Below, in pieces: positions 1 through 8,017 of a stretch of 64,000 bases of DNA (its first letter is position 1; each line of letters opens with the position of its first letter). The stretch is taken from the NCBI RefSeq assembly GCF_019061145.1, contig NZ_JAHQZS010000001.1, positions 186,001 through 250,000 of the forward strand, read 5' to 3'. The notes under the pieces are model-generated. The model made no database searches. It was not told where the DNA came from and saw nothing but the letters and a program-made list of their open reading frames with translations. This DNA comes from Anianabacter salinae. Its GTDB lineage: Bacteria > Pseudomonadota > Alphaproteobacteria > Rhodobacterales > Rhodobacteraceae. The position numbers and the translations under genes were made by a program.

Positions 1-909
1 ATCCGGGCGGACCGCCTTGCCGTCCAGCGGGGCAGGCTTGCCGGTCTTGCGGTCGATGCAAAGCGGGCGGCCCTCGTCGTCGCGCAGGAACAGGCCCTCG
101 GTCTCAGACTTCGGATCGCAGTCGATCAGGACGCCCGCGTTGGTGTAGCGCGACAGGTAGTCGAGGTCGATCTTGCCCGACCGCAGCAATTCATGGATCA
201 GCGACAGAACGAACAGCCCGTCGGTGCCGGGCGTGATGCCGACCCATTCATCCGCGATGGCGTTGTAGCCGGTGCGGATCGGGTTGACCGAGATGATCTT
301 GACGCCTCGCGCCTTCAGCTTGGACAGGCCCAGCTTCATCGGGTTGGACGCGTGATCCTCGGCCACCCCGAACAAGAGGAACAGCTTGGTGCGGTCCCAG
401 TCCGGTTCGCCGAATTCCCAGAACGCGCCGCCCATCGTGTAGATGCCAGCCGCCGCCATGTTGACCGAGCAGAAGCCGCCGTGCGCCGCATAGTTCGGGG
501 TTCCGAAGGCTTGCGCCCAGTAGCCGGTGAAGGATTGCGACTGGTCGCGCCCGGTGAAGAACACCAGCTTCTCGGGCGCGGTGTCGCGCAATGGCTTCAT
601 CCAGGACACCGCGAGGTCCAGCGCCTCGTCCCAGCTGATCTCCTCGAATTCGCCCGACCCGCGCGGACCGACCCGGCGCAAGGGCGCGCGCAGGCGGGCG
701 GGTGAATTGACCTGCATGATCCCCGCCGAGCCCTTGGCGCACAGAACACCCTTGTTCACGGGGTGGTCTCGGTTGCCCTCGATATAGACAAGCTTGCCGT
801 CCTTGAGGTGCACGTCGATGCCGCAGCGGCAGGCGCACATGTAGCAGGTCGTCTTGCGCACCTCGTCAGAGATTCGCACCTGCGTGTCGACCTGAGGCTC
901 GGGTCTCAT
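1..909 (-). CDS. soeA: Molybdopterin oxidoreductase, SoeA-like sulfite dehydrogenase catalytic subunit (partial)
   Basis: This is the N-terminal 303 residues of a bis-MGD molybdoenzyme of the DMSO reductase family; the reading frame runs off the left edge. An N-terminal [4Fe-4S] motif is visible, with cysteines at about residues 22, 25, 29 and 57 (CYMCACRC, then VLCAKG). It is followed by the molybdopterin-binding fold with stretches such as FFTGRDQSQSFTG and HGGFCSVNMA. From memory of the family, this wording matches SoeA, the cytoplasmic subunit of the membrane-bound sulfite dehydrogenase SoeABC, better than formate dehydrogenase. No signal peptide is visible, consistent with a cytoplasmic SoeA. 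The ATG at 907-909 was chosen because it sits just before the cysteine motif. The partner subunits would lie outside the window, so the exact substrate is inferred. Confidence 0.75.
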   Translation of the reverse strand, partial: MRPEPQVDTQVRISDEVRKTTCYMCACRCGIDVHLKDGKLVYIEGNRDHPVNKGVLCAKGSAGIMQVNSPARLRAPLRRVGPRGSGEFEEISWDEALDLAVSWMKPLRDTAPEKLVFFTGRDQSQSFTGYWAQAFGTPNYAAHGGFCSVNMAAAGIYTMGGAFWEFGEPDWDRTKLFLLFGVAEDHASNPMKLGLSKLKARGVKIISVNPIRTGYNAIADEWVGITPGTDGLFVLSLIHELLRSGKIDLDYLSRYTNAGVLIDCDPKSETEGLFLRDDEGRPLCIDRKTGKPAPLDGKAVRPD

Positions 910-920
910 TGCCTCTCCTT

Positions 921-986
921 GCGGTTTTGACACAGCTAAACCGCAAACCGGGTGTGATGCGACAGCGATTTTGCGTGATGTCGCAT
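921..986. promoter_or_regulatory. Two inverted repeats upstream of the soeA-like gene
   Basis: Two perfect inverted repeats lie in the divergent gap. GCGGTTT (921-927) pairs with AAACCGC (938-944) across 10 bases. ATGCGACA (957-964) pairs with TGTCGCAT (979-986) across 14 bases. The first lies 12-35 bases upstream of the soeA-like ATG and could be an mRNA hairpin or an operator. The second is spaced like a dimeric regulator site. Function is inferred only from position and symmetry. Confidence 0.4.
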
Positions 987-1175
987 GACGATAGACGCAT
1001 TGGAAACAGTCGGCGCACACTGTTTCTCGCTCCAGGGGCAAGCAGGGGCGACAGAAATGCACGTTTCGAGGTAGTATTGCGCACGGGCAGGCGGCCTGAC
1101 CCGCCGCAAGGGTGGTCGGGCAGATATGTTTCAAGCCGCGCGCGGGCTGCGCCCGGCGTGCATGGGAGAATGGTG

Positions 1176-1823
1176 ATGACCCCGACCTGGACCTTCGGAC
1201 TTGCCGCGCTGGCCTTCGTGGCCGCATGCGCCGGCGCAGAGGTGAACCGCGCCAAGTATTTCGGACCCGAGACGTCGGGCGTGCTGACGCCCGCCTCGTC
1301 CATCGCGCTGTCGCCCGATCAGCTTCGCCGGATGGCCGCCAGCGGCGATGGCCAGCCCCTGATGCTGGCGCGTATCGGCGGAACCGACATCGTGCCGCTC
1401 ACCGCGCGGTCGCGCGCCGCCTCCACCGTCTGGAGCGCGCCGGATGGCAAGCGGTTCTACACCGAGAACGGCATGATCGTGGCGACTGCCGCGCTGGGCA
1501 CTGATCTTGTCGGCACCCGCGCGCCGACCACCCCGCCACAGGACCGCGTCGGGCAAAGCTACGTGCGCTCTTACGAGCACAACACGCCGTCGCAGATCAT
1601 CGTGACCAGCTATGACTGCGCGATGCAGCGGGGCGGCGACGAGGATCTGACGATCCTCGATGTCAGTTACGCGACGACCCGGCTGGTTGAGTCCTGTGAA
1701 GGCCCCGAAGGCGCGACGTTCCAGAATGCCTATTGGGTCGATCAGGCAGGTTCGCTGCGCCAGTCGCGCCAGTGGGTCAGCCGCGAGATGGGCACCGTCG
1801 AGATGCTGCGCCTGATCCAGTGA
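1176..1823 (+). CDS. YjbF/GfcB-like outer-membrane lipoprotein
   Basis: A protein of 215 residues with a lipoprotein signal peptide: a short hydrophobic stretch ends in the lipobox VAAC, with Cys18 as the acylated residue. The rest contains the pattern of the YjbF/GfcB family (group 4 capsule-associated lipoproteins): a segment ENGMIVATAALGTDL and a C-terminal WVSREMG region. Family assignment is from recognition of these segments, not from a search. The ATG at 1176 is preferred over longer in-frame starts because GGGAGA at 1164-1169 is six bases upstream and the lipobox is then well placed. It stands alone, divergent from the soeA-like gene and upstream of the dehydratase. Confidence 0.65.
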   Translation: MTPTWTFGLAALAFVAACAGAEVNRAKYFGPETSGVLTPASSIALSPDQLRRMAASGDGQPLMLARIGGTDIVPLTARSRAASTVWSAPDGKRFYTENGMIVATAALGTDLVGTRAPTTPPQDRVGQSYVRSYEHNTPSQIIVTSYDCAMQRGGDEDLTILDVSYATTRLVESCEGPEGATFQNAYWVDQAGSLRQSRQWVSREMGTVEMLRLIQ

Positions 1824-1886
1824 GGGTTGCGGCGCAACACTTATGACGGCAGGTTTCGCGGGCAACCGTCCCCCGCGAGGTCCGAC

Positions 1887-3668
1887 ATGAAGCTGCGTTC
1901 CCAAGCCTGGTTCGACAACCCGGACAATCCCGAGATGTCCGCTCTCTATGTCGAGCGGTATTTCAATTATGGATTGACGCGCGAGGAGTTGCAGGCGGGC
2001 AAGCCGATCATCGGCATCGCCCAGACCGGCAGCGACCTGTCGCCCTGCAACCGCCACCATATCGAACTGGCCAAGCGGGTGCGCGACGGGATCACGGCGG
2101 CGGGTGGCATCGCGTTCGAATTCCCGGTGCATCCGATCCAGGAAACCGGCAAGCGGCCGACACCCGCGCTGGACCGCAACCTTGCCTATCTCGGTGTCGT
2201 CGAGACGCTGCACGGCTATCCGCTGGATGCCGCCGTCCTGATGATCGGCTGCGACAAGACCACGCCCGCGCTGCTGATGGCGGCGGCGACGGTGAACCTG
2301 CCTGCCATCGCGCTGTCGGTGGGGCCGATGCTGAACGGCTGGTGGAAGGGCAAGCTGGCCGGGTCGGGCACCGCGATCTGGGCCGCGCGGCAGGACCTTG
2401 CCGCAGGCCGGATCGACTATGACGAGTTCATGGAGATCGCCGCCGCCTCGGCGCCGTCGGTGGGCTATTGCAACACCATGGGCACGGCGAGCACGATGAA
2501 CTCGCTGGCCGAGGCGCTGGGCATGCAGCTGCCCGGATCGGCCTCGATCCCGGCGCCCTACCGAGAGCGCGGACAGATGGCCTATGCCACCGGCCGCCGC
2601 ATCGTCGAGATGGTGCACGAAGACCTGCGCCCTGCCGACGTGATGACCCGCGCGGCGTTCGAGAATGCCATCGTGGTCAACTCGGCCATCGGCGGGTCGA
2701 CCAACGCGCCCATTCACCTCAACGGGCTGGCGCGGCATCTGGGCATCGAGTTGACCAACGATGACTGGCAGGCGCTGGGGCATCACATTCCGCTTCTGGC
2801 CGATATCCAGCCCGCCGGGCGGTTCCTGGCCGAAGATTACCACCGTGCGGGCGGCGTGCCGGGGATCATGGCCGAGCTTCTGGGCGCTGGCGCGCTGCCG
2901 CATCCGGGCGCGGTGACGGTGACGGGCCGCAGCATCGCGGAGGCCTATGCCGGGGCCGCCGTGAGCAATGCCGACGTGATCCGCCCCTTTGCCGCGCCGC
3001 TGCGCGAGAACGCGGGGTTCCTTAACCTCAAGGGCAACCTGTTCGACAGCGCGATCATGAAGACGAGCGTGATCTCGCCCGAGTTCCGCGACCGCTATCT
3101 GGCGAACCCGGATGATCCAGAGGCGTTCGAGGGGCGCGCGGCGGTGTTCGACGGGCCCGAGGACTACCACCGCCGCATCGAGGACCCCGCTCTTGGCATC
3201 GCCGAGGATTCGATCCTGATCATGCGCGGCGCGGGGCCGGTGGGCTATCCGGGCGGCGCGGAGGTGGTGAACATGCAGCCGCCCGCCGAACTGATCCGGC
3301 GCGGGATCACCGCGCTGCCCTGTCTTGGCGACGGGCGACAGTCGGGAACGTCGGGCTCGCCCTCGATCCTGAACGCGTCGCCCGAGGCGGCGGTGATGGG
3401 GATGCTGGCGATCGTGGAGGACGGTGACCGCATCCGCATCGACCTGCGCAAGGGCGAGGCGACGCTGATGGTGCCGGAGGATGTCCTGGCCGAGCGGCGC
3501 CGCGTCCTGGAGGCGGCGGGCGGCTATGCCTATCCCGCGCACCAGACGCCGTGGCAGGAGATCCAGCGCGGCATGGTCGGGCAGCTTGACCGCGGCATGG
3601 TGCTGGAACCGGCGGTGAAATACCGCGACATCGGCCGGATCGACAAACTGCCGCGCGATAGTCACTGA
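1887..3668 (+). CDS. IlvD/Edd-family dehydratase, probably pentonate (L-arabinonate/D-xylonate) dehydratase
   Basis: 593 residues, the usual length for the family. It removes water from a sugar acid to give a 2-keto-3-deoxy acid, using an iron-sulfur cluster and magnesium. Cluster cysteines are visible at about 54 (SPCNRHH), 122 (GCDKTTP) and 195 (GYCNTMG), as in the [2Fe-2S] arabinonate dehydratase from Rhizobium. The N terminus ([15 protein letters not shown]) and the motif ETGKRPT are typical of the sugar-acid branch and not of branched-chain IlvD. The start is supported by GCGAGG six bases upstream. No sugar transporter or partner enzyme lies beside it, so the precise substrate is open. 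Confidence 0.85.
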   Translation: MKLRSQAWFDNPDNPEMSALYVERYFNYGLTREELQAGKPIIGIAQTGSDLSPCNRHHIELAKRVRDGITAAGGIAFEFPVHPIQETGKRPTPALDRNLAYLGVVETLHGYPLDAAVLMIGCDKTTPALLMAAATVNLPAIALSVGPMLNGWWKGKLAGSGTAIWAARQDLAAGRIDYDEFMEIAAASAPSVGYCNTMGTASTMNSLAEALGMQLPGSASIPAPYRERGQMAYATGRRIVEMVHEDLRPADVMTRAAFENAIVVNSAIGGSTNAPIHLNGLARHLGIELTNDDWQALGHHIPLLADIQPAGRFLAEDYHRAGGVPGIMAELLGAGALPHPGAVTVTGRSIAEAYAGAAVSNADVIRPFAAPLRENAGFLNLKGNLFDSAIMKTSVISPEFRDRYLANPDDPEAFEGRAAVFDGPEDYHRRIEDPALGIAEDSILIMRGAGPVGYPGGAEVVNMQPPAELIRRGITALPCLGDGRQSGTSGSPSILNASPEAAVMGMLAIVEDGDRIRIDLRKGEATLMVPEDVLAERRRVLEAAGGYAYPAHQTPWQEIQRGMVGQLDRGMVLEPAVKYRDIGRIDKLPRDSH

Positions 3669-3682
3669 CCGGGCACTGATCC

Positions 3683-3764
3683 GGTTTCGCCCCGGCTGCG
3701 CTGGGGCGACCGGCTGGGGGGCTCTGCCCCCCAGACCCCCCGGAGGTATTTGTGGACCAAAGAT
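3683..3764 (-). repeat. Dispersed palindromic element, copy 1
   Basis: On the minus strand this reads TTTGGTCCACAAATACC, then a G-rich stretch, then a hairpin GGGGGG-CAGAG-CCCCCC and CCGG, followed by a second GC hairpin (3690-3708). The same element occurs at 35863-35920 and 43033-43155. It lies between the convergent genes ending at 3668 and 3778, so it may also terminate transcription. Confidence 0.75.
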
Positions 3765-3777
3765 GAAGCGGCAGGGA

Positions 3778-5049
3778 CTATGCCGGAGTGCTGTGCCTGC
3801 CGAGGCGGGCGATCAGGAGCCAGCTTGCCAGCGCCATCGCGCCCGCGGTGCCGAGGCACAGCGGCAGGCCGCCGACCTGGTAGCTGACGCCCGACAGGAG
3901 CGTGCCGACAAGGCGCCCCGCCGCGTTGGACATGTAGTAAAAGCCGACGTCCATCGTGACCCGCTCTGCCCTGGTGAAGGCGAGGATCAGGTAGGAGTGG
4001 ATCGAGGAATTGAGCGCGAAGACCGCGCCGAACAGCAGGAGGCCGCCGATCAGCGTTGCCGTGAGCCACGGCGCCGGGCCGGTTGATGCGAGCGCCGCCC
4101 CGGCCAGCGCGAGGGGGATCAGCGACAGAAGCCCGGCCCAGAGGATGCCCATGCGGGTGATCTGCGCGACGCTCTTGTCGCGGGCGCGCAACAGGTTCGG
4201 CGCAAAGCCCTGCACCGCGCCGTATCCGATGATCCACAGCGCCATGAAGGTGCCGATCTGGAAGAAGGCGGCGCGGTTGCCCGCCTCTGTCCCGTCCGAC
4301 AGGACGCTGTAGAAATAGATCGGGATGCCGACCACGAACCACACGTCGCGCGCGCCGAACAGGAACAGCCGTGCCGCCGACAGGCCGTTCACGTTGCGAT
4401 CCTTGGAGAAGACGTCGGAGAACTTCGCGCCCTTCTTGCCGCGCGGCAGGCCGGAGGGCATGAAGATCGCGATGGCGATCAGGATCACCGCCAGCACCGC
4501 CGCCATCGCCAGCACCGCAGATGCGAAACCGACCGCGCCGAGAAGCGCCGCGCCCAGCAGGAAGCCCAGCCCCTTTACCGCGTTCTTCGATCCGGTCAAG
4601 GCGGCGACCCAGCGGAACAGCCCGCCATCCTGTTCGGGGGCGAGGATCTTTACCGCGCTCTTGGACGACATCTTGGCAAGGTCCTTGGCCACGCCCGACG
4701 CGCCCTGCACCAGCATCACGAAAACGACCGAGACCGCTATGGTCCAGCCCGGATCGAGCGCGGCGAGGGCAAGGAGCGCGGCGATCTGCAGGCCAAGCCC
4801 GGCGTACAGCGTAGACGTGAGGCCGAACCGCGCGGCGATCCACCCTGCGGACAGGTTCGTCACCATGCCCATGAACTCGTAGAGCAGGAACAGGTAGGCG
4901 AGCTGGATCGGGGTGAATCCGAGGGTGTGGAAGTGCAGCAGGACCAGCATCCGCAGTGCGCCGTCCGTGAGCATGAAAGCCCAGTAGGCGGCAGTGACGG
5001 CGGCATAGGCGGCAAGGCCACGGGGGCGGTGGTCTGCGGTGTCGGTCAT
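3778..5049 (-). CDS. arsJ: ArsJ organoarsenical efflux permease (MFS)
   Basis: 423 residues with about twelve hydrophobic segments of the major facilitator superfamily. It carries stretches I recognise from ArsJ: YWAFMLTDGALRML near the N terminus, FLFGARDVWFVVG in the middle and MDVGFYYMSNAAGRL near the C terminus. Known ArsJ proteins export 1-arseno-3-phosphoglycerate made from arsenate by the adjacent GAPDH, which is present here two genes upstream. The start at 5049 follows the stop of the DUF1036 gene by a single base, so the two are translationally coupled. It is the last gene of an operon begun by the arsRC fusion and should be induced by arsenic. Confidence 0.9.
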   Translation of the reverse strand: MTDTADHRPRGLAAYAAVTAAYWAFMLTDGALRMLVLLHFHTLGFTPIQLAYLFLLYEFMGMVTNLSAGWIAARFGLTSTLYAGLGLQIAALLALAALDPGWTIAVSVVFVMLVQGASGVAKDLAKMSSKSAVKILAPEQDGGLFRWVAALTGSKNAVKGLGFLLGAALLGAVGFASAVLAMAAVLAVILIAIAIFMPSGLPRGKKGAKFSDVFSKDRNVNGLSAARLFLFGARDVWFVVGIPIYFYSVLSDGTEAGNRAAFFQIGTFMALWIIGYGAVQGFAPNLLRARDKSVAQITRMGILWAGLLSLIPLALAGAALASTGPAPWLTATLIGGLLLFGAVFALNSSIHSYLILAFTRAERVTMDVGFYYMSNAAGRLVGTLLSGVSYQVGGLPLCLGTAGAMALASWLLIARLGRHSTPA

Positions 5050-5050
5050 G

Positions 5051-6040
5051 TCATTTCCTGAGCATGCGGAAAGGCTCCATCGCGCCGACGGCATGCATTT
5101 CCATGTAATCCTGGGTGACCTCGATCACGACCCAGCACAGGGGTTCCTGATCGGTCATGTCGAGATAGGTGACGCGCAGCACCGGCCCCGCGCCAAGCGC
5201 GTCCTCGCAGGTGTCGCCGACATCGAAGATCGCGGTGGCACCCGGAACGCCTGCATAGCGGTCCTCGAGTGTCGCGCCGTGGATCAGGGTCGAGAATGCA
5301 TCGTCATCGATACTTTGCCATTGCCCCTGAAGACCGGCGCGGAGGCGGGCGTAGGGATCGGCGGGGCGGCGCGACCAGTCGCGGATGGTCACGATGGCGG
5401 TGATGTCGTCATATCCGATCAGGTCGCCCTCGATGGTGACGGGAGCATTCACGCCGAGGCTGTCCATGTCTTCCAGCAGCGGCAGCGGGGTCTGACCGGC
5501 GGAAGAGGCGAGATAGCGGAACCCGTCCGCGTGGATCTCGCATTCCATCGAGGCGTCGTTCACCTGGCAGTGGCTCAGCAGGCCGCTGACGCTGTAAGGT
5601 TCGCCAAAGGTCCCGGGAGCGGGGCCCGAGACGCGGGGTATCGCCTGCCGGGATGGCGCCGCCGTGAGGTTCAGCGTGAAGTCGGTCAGATCGCCAAGGT
5701 CGATCTCGTTGAACTTGTGGCGCTCATGGCCGCGGGCCTCGCAGTCGGTGTCGCCTTCGATGGTGAACTCGGTCGGCGTGGTGCAGAAGTAGTAGTCCTC
5801 GTCCTCCCAGTCGTAGCGGTCGGACGTGGCGCGCCAGTAGTAGTAGCGTTTGGGCAGATCGCCCCCCACGACGATCTTGCAGTCGCCCGCTGCCATCACC
5901 CACCAGCCTTCGGACACCCAGGTGTCCTGTTCGGAATAGCCGATGGCGACGGACGCCGTGGCGTCCGTCTGGTTGCAGACGGTGAGGGCCGCATGGGCAG
6001 GTGCGGCGAACAGCAGCGGAAGAAGGGCAAGGCAGCGCAT
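5051..6040 (-). CDS. Exported DUF1036-domain protein inside the arsJ operon
   Basis: 329 residues. An N-terminal Sec signal peptide (MRCLALLPLLFAAPAHA) is followed by a DUF1036 domain at about 18-125, recognisable from VCNQT, SEGWWVMAAGDC and RYYYW and rich in paired cysteines and aromatic residues. The C-terminal 200 residues match nothing I know and contain further cysteines that could form disulfides. It is likely periplasmic. The gene lies 18 bases after the GAPDH gene and one base before arsJ, so it is almost certainly cotranscribed with arsenic resistance genes. DUF1036 has no established function, and I know of no role in arsenic resistance. Whether it is part of the pathway or a passenger is unknown. 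Confidence 0.8.
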   Translation of the reverse strand: MRCLALLPLLFAAPAHAALTVCNQTDATASVAIGYSEQDTWVSEGWWVMAAGDCKIVVGGDLPKRYYYWRATSDRYDWEDEDYYFCTTPTEFTIEGDTDCEARGHERHKFNEIDLGDLTDFTLNLTAAPSRQAIPRVSGPAPGTFGEPYSVSGLLSHCQVNDASMECEIHADGFRYLASSAGQTPLPLLEDMDSLGVNAPVTIEGDLIGYDDITAIVTIRDWSRRPADPYARLRAGLQGQWQSIDDDAFSTLIHGATLEDRYAGVPGATAIFDVGDTCEDALGAGPVLRVTYLDMTDQEPLCWVVIEVTQDYMEMHAVGAMEPFRMLRK

Positions 6041-6058
6041 GGCACGTCTCCAAAATGC

Positions 6059-7072
6059 CTAGAGGGATGCCGCGATCATGCGCGCGATGTCCGCCATTCG
6101 CCAAGCATAACCGTACTCGTTGTCATACCATGCGTAGATCTTCACCTGTGTTCCGTTGGTTACCATGGTGCTTTGTGCGTCGATGATCGACGATCGCGTG
6201 TCGTTGACGTAGTCGGCGGACACCAGGGGCCGGGTCTCGTAGCCGAGAATACCGTCGAGCGGGCCGTTCGCCCATTTCTCGAACAGCGCGTTGACCTCTT
6301 CCGCCGTTGTCTCGCGTTCCACCTCGAACACGCAGTCGGTGAGAGAGGCGTTCAGCACCGGCACCCGCACCGCGTGGCCGTTCAGCCGCCCCTTGAGTTC
6401 GGGGTAGATCAGCGTGATCGCGGTCGCCGATCCGGTGGTCGTCGGGATCAGCGAATTGAGTGCCGAGCGCGCGCGGCGCAGGTCCTTGGCGGGGCGGTCC
6501 ACGATCGTCTGGGTGTTCGTCACGTCATGAAGCGTCGTGATCGAGCCGTGGCGGATGCCGATCTCTTCGTGGATGACCTTGACCACCGGGGCAAGGCAGT
6601 TGGTGGTGCAGGAGGCGGCGGTGACGATGCGGTGGATTTCGGGGTCGTAGAGGTCATGGTTTACGCCGTAAACTACATTCAGCGCGCCGCCATCCTTGAC
6701 GGGCGCCGAGACGACGACTTTTTTCACCCCAGCCTCGAAGTAGGGGGCGATCCTGGCCTCGGTCTTGAAGACGCCGGTGCAGTCGATCACGACATCGATG
6801 CCCATTTCAGCCAGCGGCAGGGCCTTGATCTCGGTCTCGTGGGTCAGGCGCATGTTCTGCCCATCCACCGTAAGCGTTCCGTCGCCGGACGCGATATCGG
6901 CAAGCCAGCGGCCGTGCACGGTATCGAATTCCAGAAGCATGGCATGCTGTTCCGGCGTGCCGACTGGATCGTTCAGCAGGACAAGCTCTGCGTCGCCTGC
7001 ACCCTCGTCGATGAGGGCGCGCACGACCAGCTTTCCGATCCGGCCGAGGCCGTTCAGGGCAATTTTCGTCAA
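6059..7072 (-). CDS. ArsJ-associated glyceraldehyde-3-phosphate dehydrogenase
   Basis: 337 residues from the TTG at 7072, with the N-terminal Rossmann motif ALNGLGRIGK and the catalytic motif ASCTTNCLAP. In arsJ operons this paralogue uses arsenate in place of phosphate to form 1-arseno-3-phosphoglycerate, which ArsJ then exports. I chose TTG at 7072 because GGAG sits seven bases upstream, the start then falls just after the arsRC stop, and the protein begins like other GAPDH proteins (TKIALNG). An in-frame ATG at 7108 would add 12 residues and overlap arsRC by 32 bases. No glycolytic genes are nearby, which supports the arsenic role over a housekeeping role. Confidence 0.88.
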   Translation of the reverse strand: MTKIALNGLGRIGKLVVRALIDEGAGDAELVLLNDPVGTPEQHAMLLEFDTVHGRWLADIASGDGTLTVDGQNMRLTHETEIKALPLAEMGIDVVIDCTGVFKTEARIAPYFEAGVKKVVVSAPVKDGGALNVVYGVNHDLYDPEIHRIVTAASCTTNCLAPVVKVIHEEIGIRHGSITTLHDVTNTQTIVDRPAKDLRRARSALNSLIPTTTGSATAITLIYPELKGRLNGHAVRVPVLNASLTDCVFEVERETTAEEVNALFEKWANGPLDGILGYETRPLVSADYVNDTRSSIIDAQSTMVTNGTQVKIYAWYDNEYGYAWRMADIARMIAASL

Positions 7073-7076
7073 GGGT

Positions 7077-7925
7077 CTACTCCGTCTCGGTCTGGCCGAT
7101 GTCGTCAAGTTGGCGCTGGAGCGAAAGCCGGTCCAACTGGTCGAATTGCAGGGCGGTGAAGGCGGCGAGGCGCCGGCGCATTGCCTGGAACACCTGCGAG
7201 AAGGCCAGGGCCTTTTCCGCCTCGGTGCCGGTCGCCTTCACCGGGTCGGGCAGGCCCCAATGTGCGGTGATCGGCTGGCCCGGCCAGGGCGGGCATTCCT
7301 CGTTCGCGGCGCGGTCGCACACCGTGAAGACGAAATCCAGCTTGGGCGCATCCTCGGTCTGGAATTCGGCCACGGTCTTGGATCGCAGGCCGCTCGTGTC
7401 AAAGCCGTTGCGCTTGAGCAGGTCGATGGCGAACGGGTTCAGTTCAGAATTCGGGTTGGTGCCTGCCGAGTAGGCGACGAACTTGTTGCCTGCCATGTCG
7501 CGCAAGAGAACTTCGGCAAAGATCGAGCGGGCGGAGTTGCCGGTGCAGATGAACAGGGCGTTGTAGGGTGTGTCGGGCATGATGGACCTCGATGGGGCTT
7601 GGGACAGGGCCTTGGCCGTCGCCGTTGCGCACAGGTCCGGGCGGCCCCTGCAGCAGTCGACGGCGAGGTAGTCGATGAGCGCGCCGGTGGCGCTCATGTC
7701 GATGGTGTAGAACACGGACTTTCCTTGCCGTTCGGAATGGATCAGCCCCGCGCGTTCCAGCGTCGCCAGATAGACTGACAGCGTATTCGGCTTCACCTGC
7801 AGGGCGTCCGCGATCTCGCTTGGGCGCACACCCTCGGGCGCGCGGCGGGCAAGCAGGCGAAATGCGGACAGTCGGCCGGGATGGCCGAGTGCGGTAAGCG
7901 TTTCCGAGGCGCGATTCAATTCCAT
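7077..7925 (-). CDS. arsRC: ArsR-ArsC fusion: arsenic-sensing repressor joined to arsenate reductase
   Basis: 282 residues with two domains. Residues 1-105 are an ArsR/SmtB winged helix with the recognition helix around VKPNTLSVYLATLERAGL. It has a cysteine cluster CC-x6-C (Cys91, Cys92, Cys99), resembling the C-terminal arsenite site of Acidithiobacillus ferrooxidans ArsR. Residues about 118-260 are a low-molecular-weight-phosphatase-type arsenate reductase with the P-loop CTGNSARS and two downstream cysteines (VCDRAANEEC), the arrangement of thioredoxin-coupled ArsC. It probably represses this operon until arsenite binds and also reduces arsenate. It leads the operon arsRC-GAPDH-DUF1036-arsJ. 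Confidence 0.88.
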   Translation of the reverse strand: MELNRASETLTALGHPGRLSAFRLLARRAPEGVRPSEIADALQVKPNTLSVYLATLERAGLIHSERQGKSVFYTIDMSATGALIDYLAVDCCRGRPDLCATATAKALSQAPSRSIMPDTPYNALFICTGNSARSIFAEVLLRDMAGNKFVAYSAGTNPNSELNPFAIDLLKRNGFDTSGLRSKTVAEFQTEDAPKLDFVFTVCDRAANEECPPWPGQPITAHWGLPDPVKATGTEAEKALAFSQVFQAMRRRLAAFTALQFDQLDRLSLQRQLDDIGQTETE

Positions 7926-7945
7926 AATTCATGAATACCAGAATT
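7926..7945. promoter_or_regulatory. Candidate ArsR operator
   Basis: The AT-rich gap between arsRC and the divergent synthetase gene holds a perfect 10-base palindrome ATTCATGAAT (7927-7936). An overlapping inverted repeat AATTC (7926-7930) and GAATT (7941-7945) is also present. It lies directly upstream of the arsRC ATG, where an autorepressor would bind. Assignment to ArsR is inference. Confidence 0.4.
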
Positions 7946-8017
7946 GATGAGGTGTGGCAACCGGCTTGCGGTGCCCGCGCGCAGCGGGTTCAGTGCAGGA
8001 AAAGCGGGAGGGATCAC

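Noticed and set aside
1131-3665. An 844-codon open frame on the minus strand
   Set aside because: It lies exactly opposite the dehydratase gene and is rich in Arg, His and Ala with no family motif. It is a high-GC shadow of the real gene.
5039-7159. A 706-codon open frame on the plus strand
   Set aside because: It runs antisense across the DUF1036 and GAPDH genes, both of which have clear motifs.
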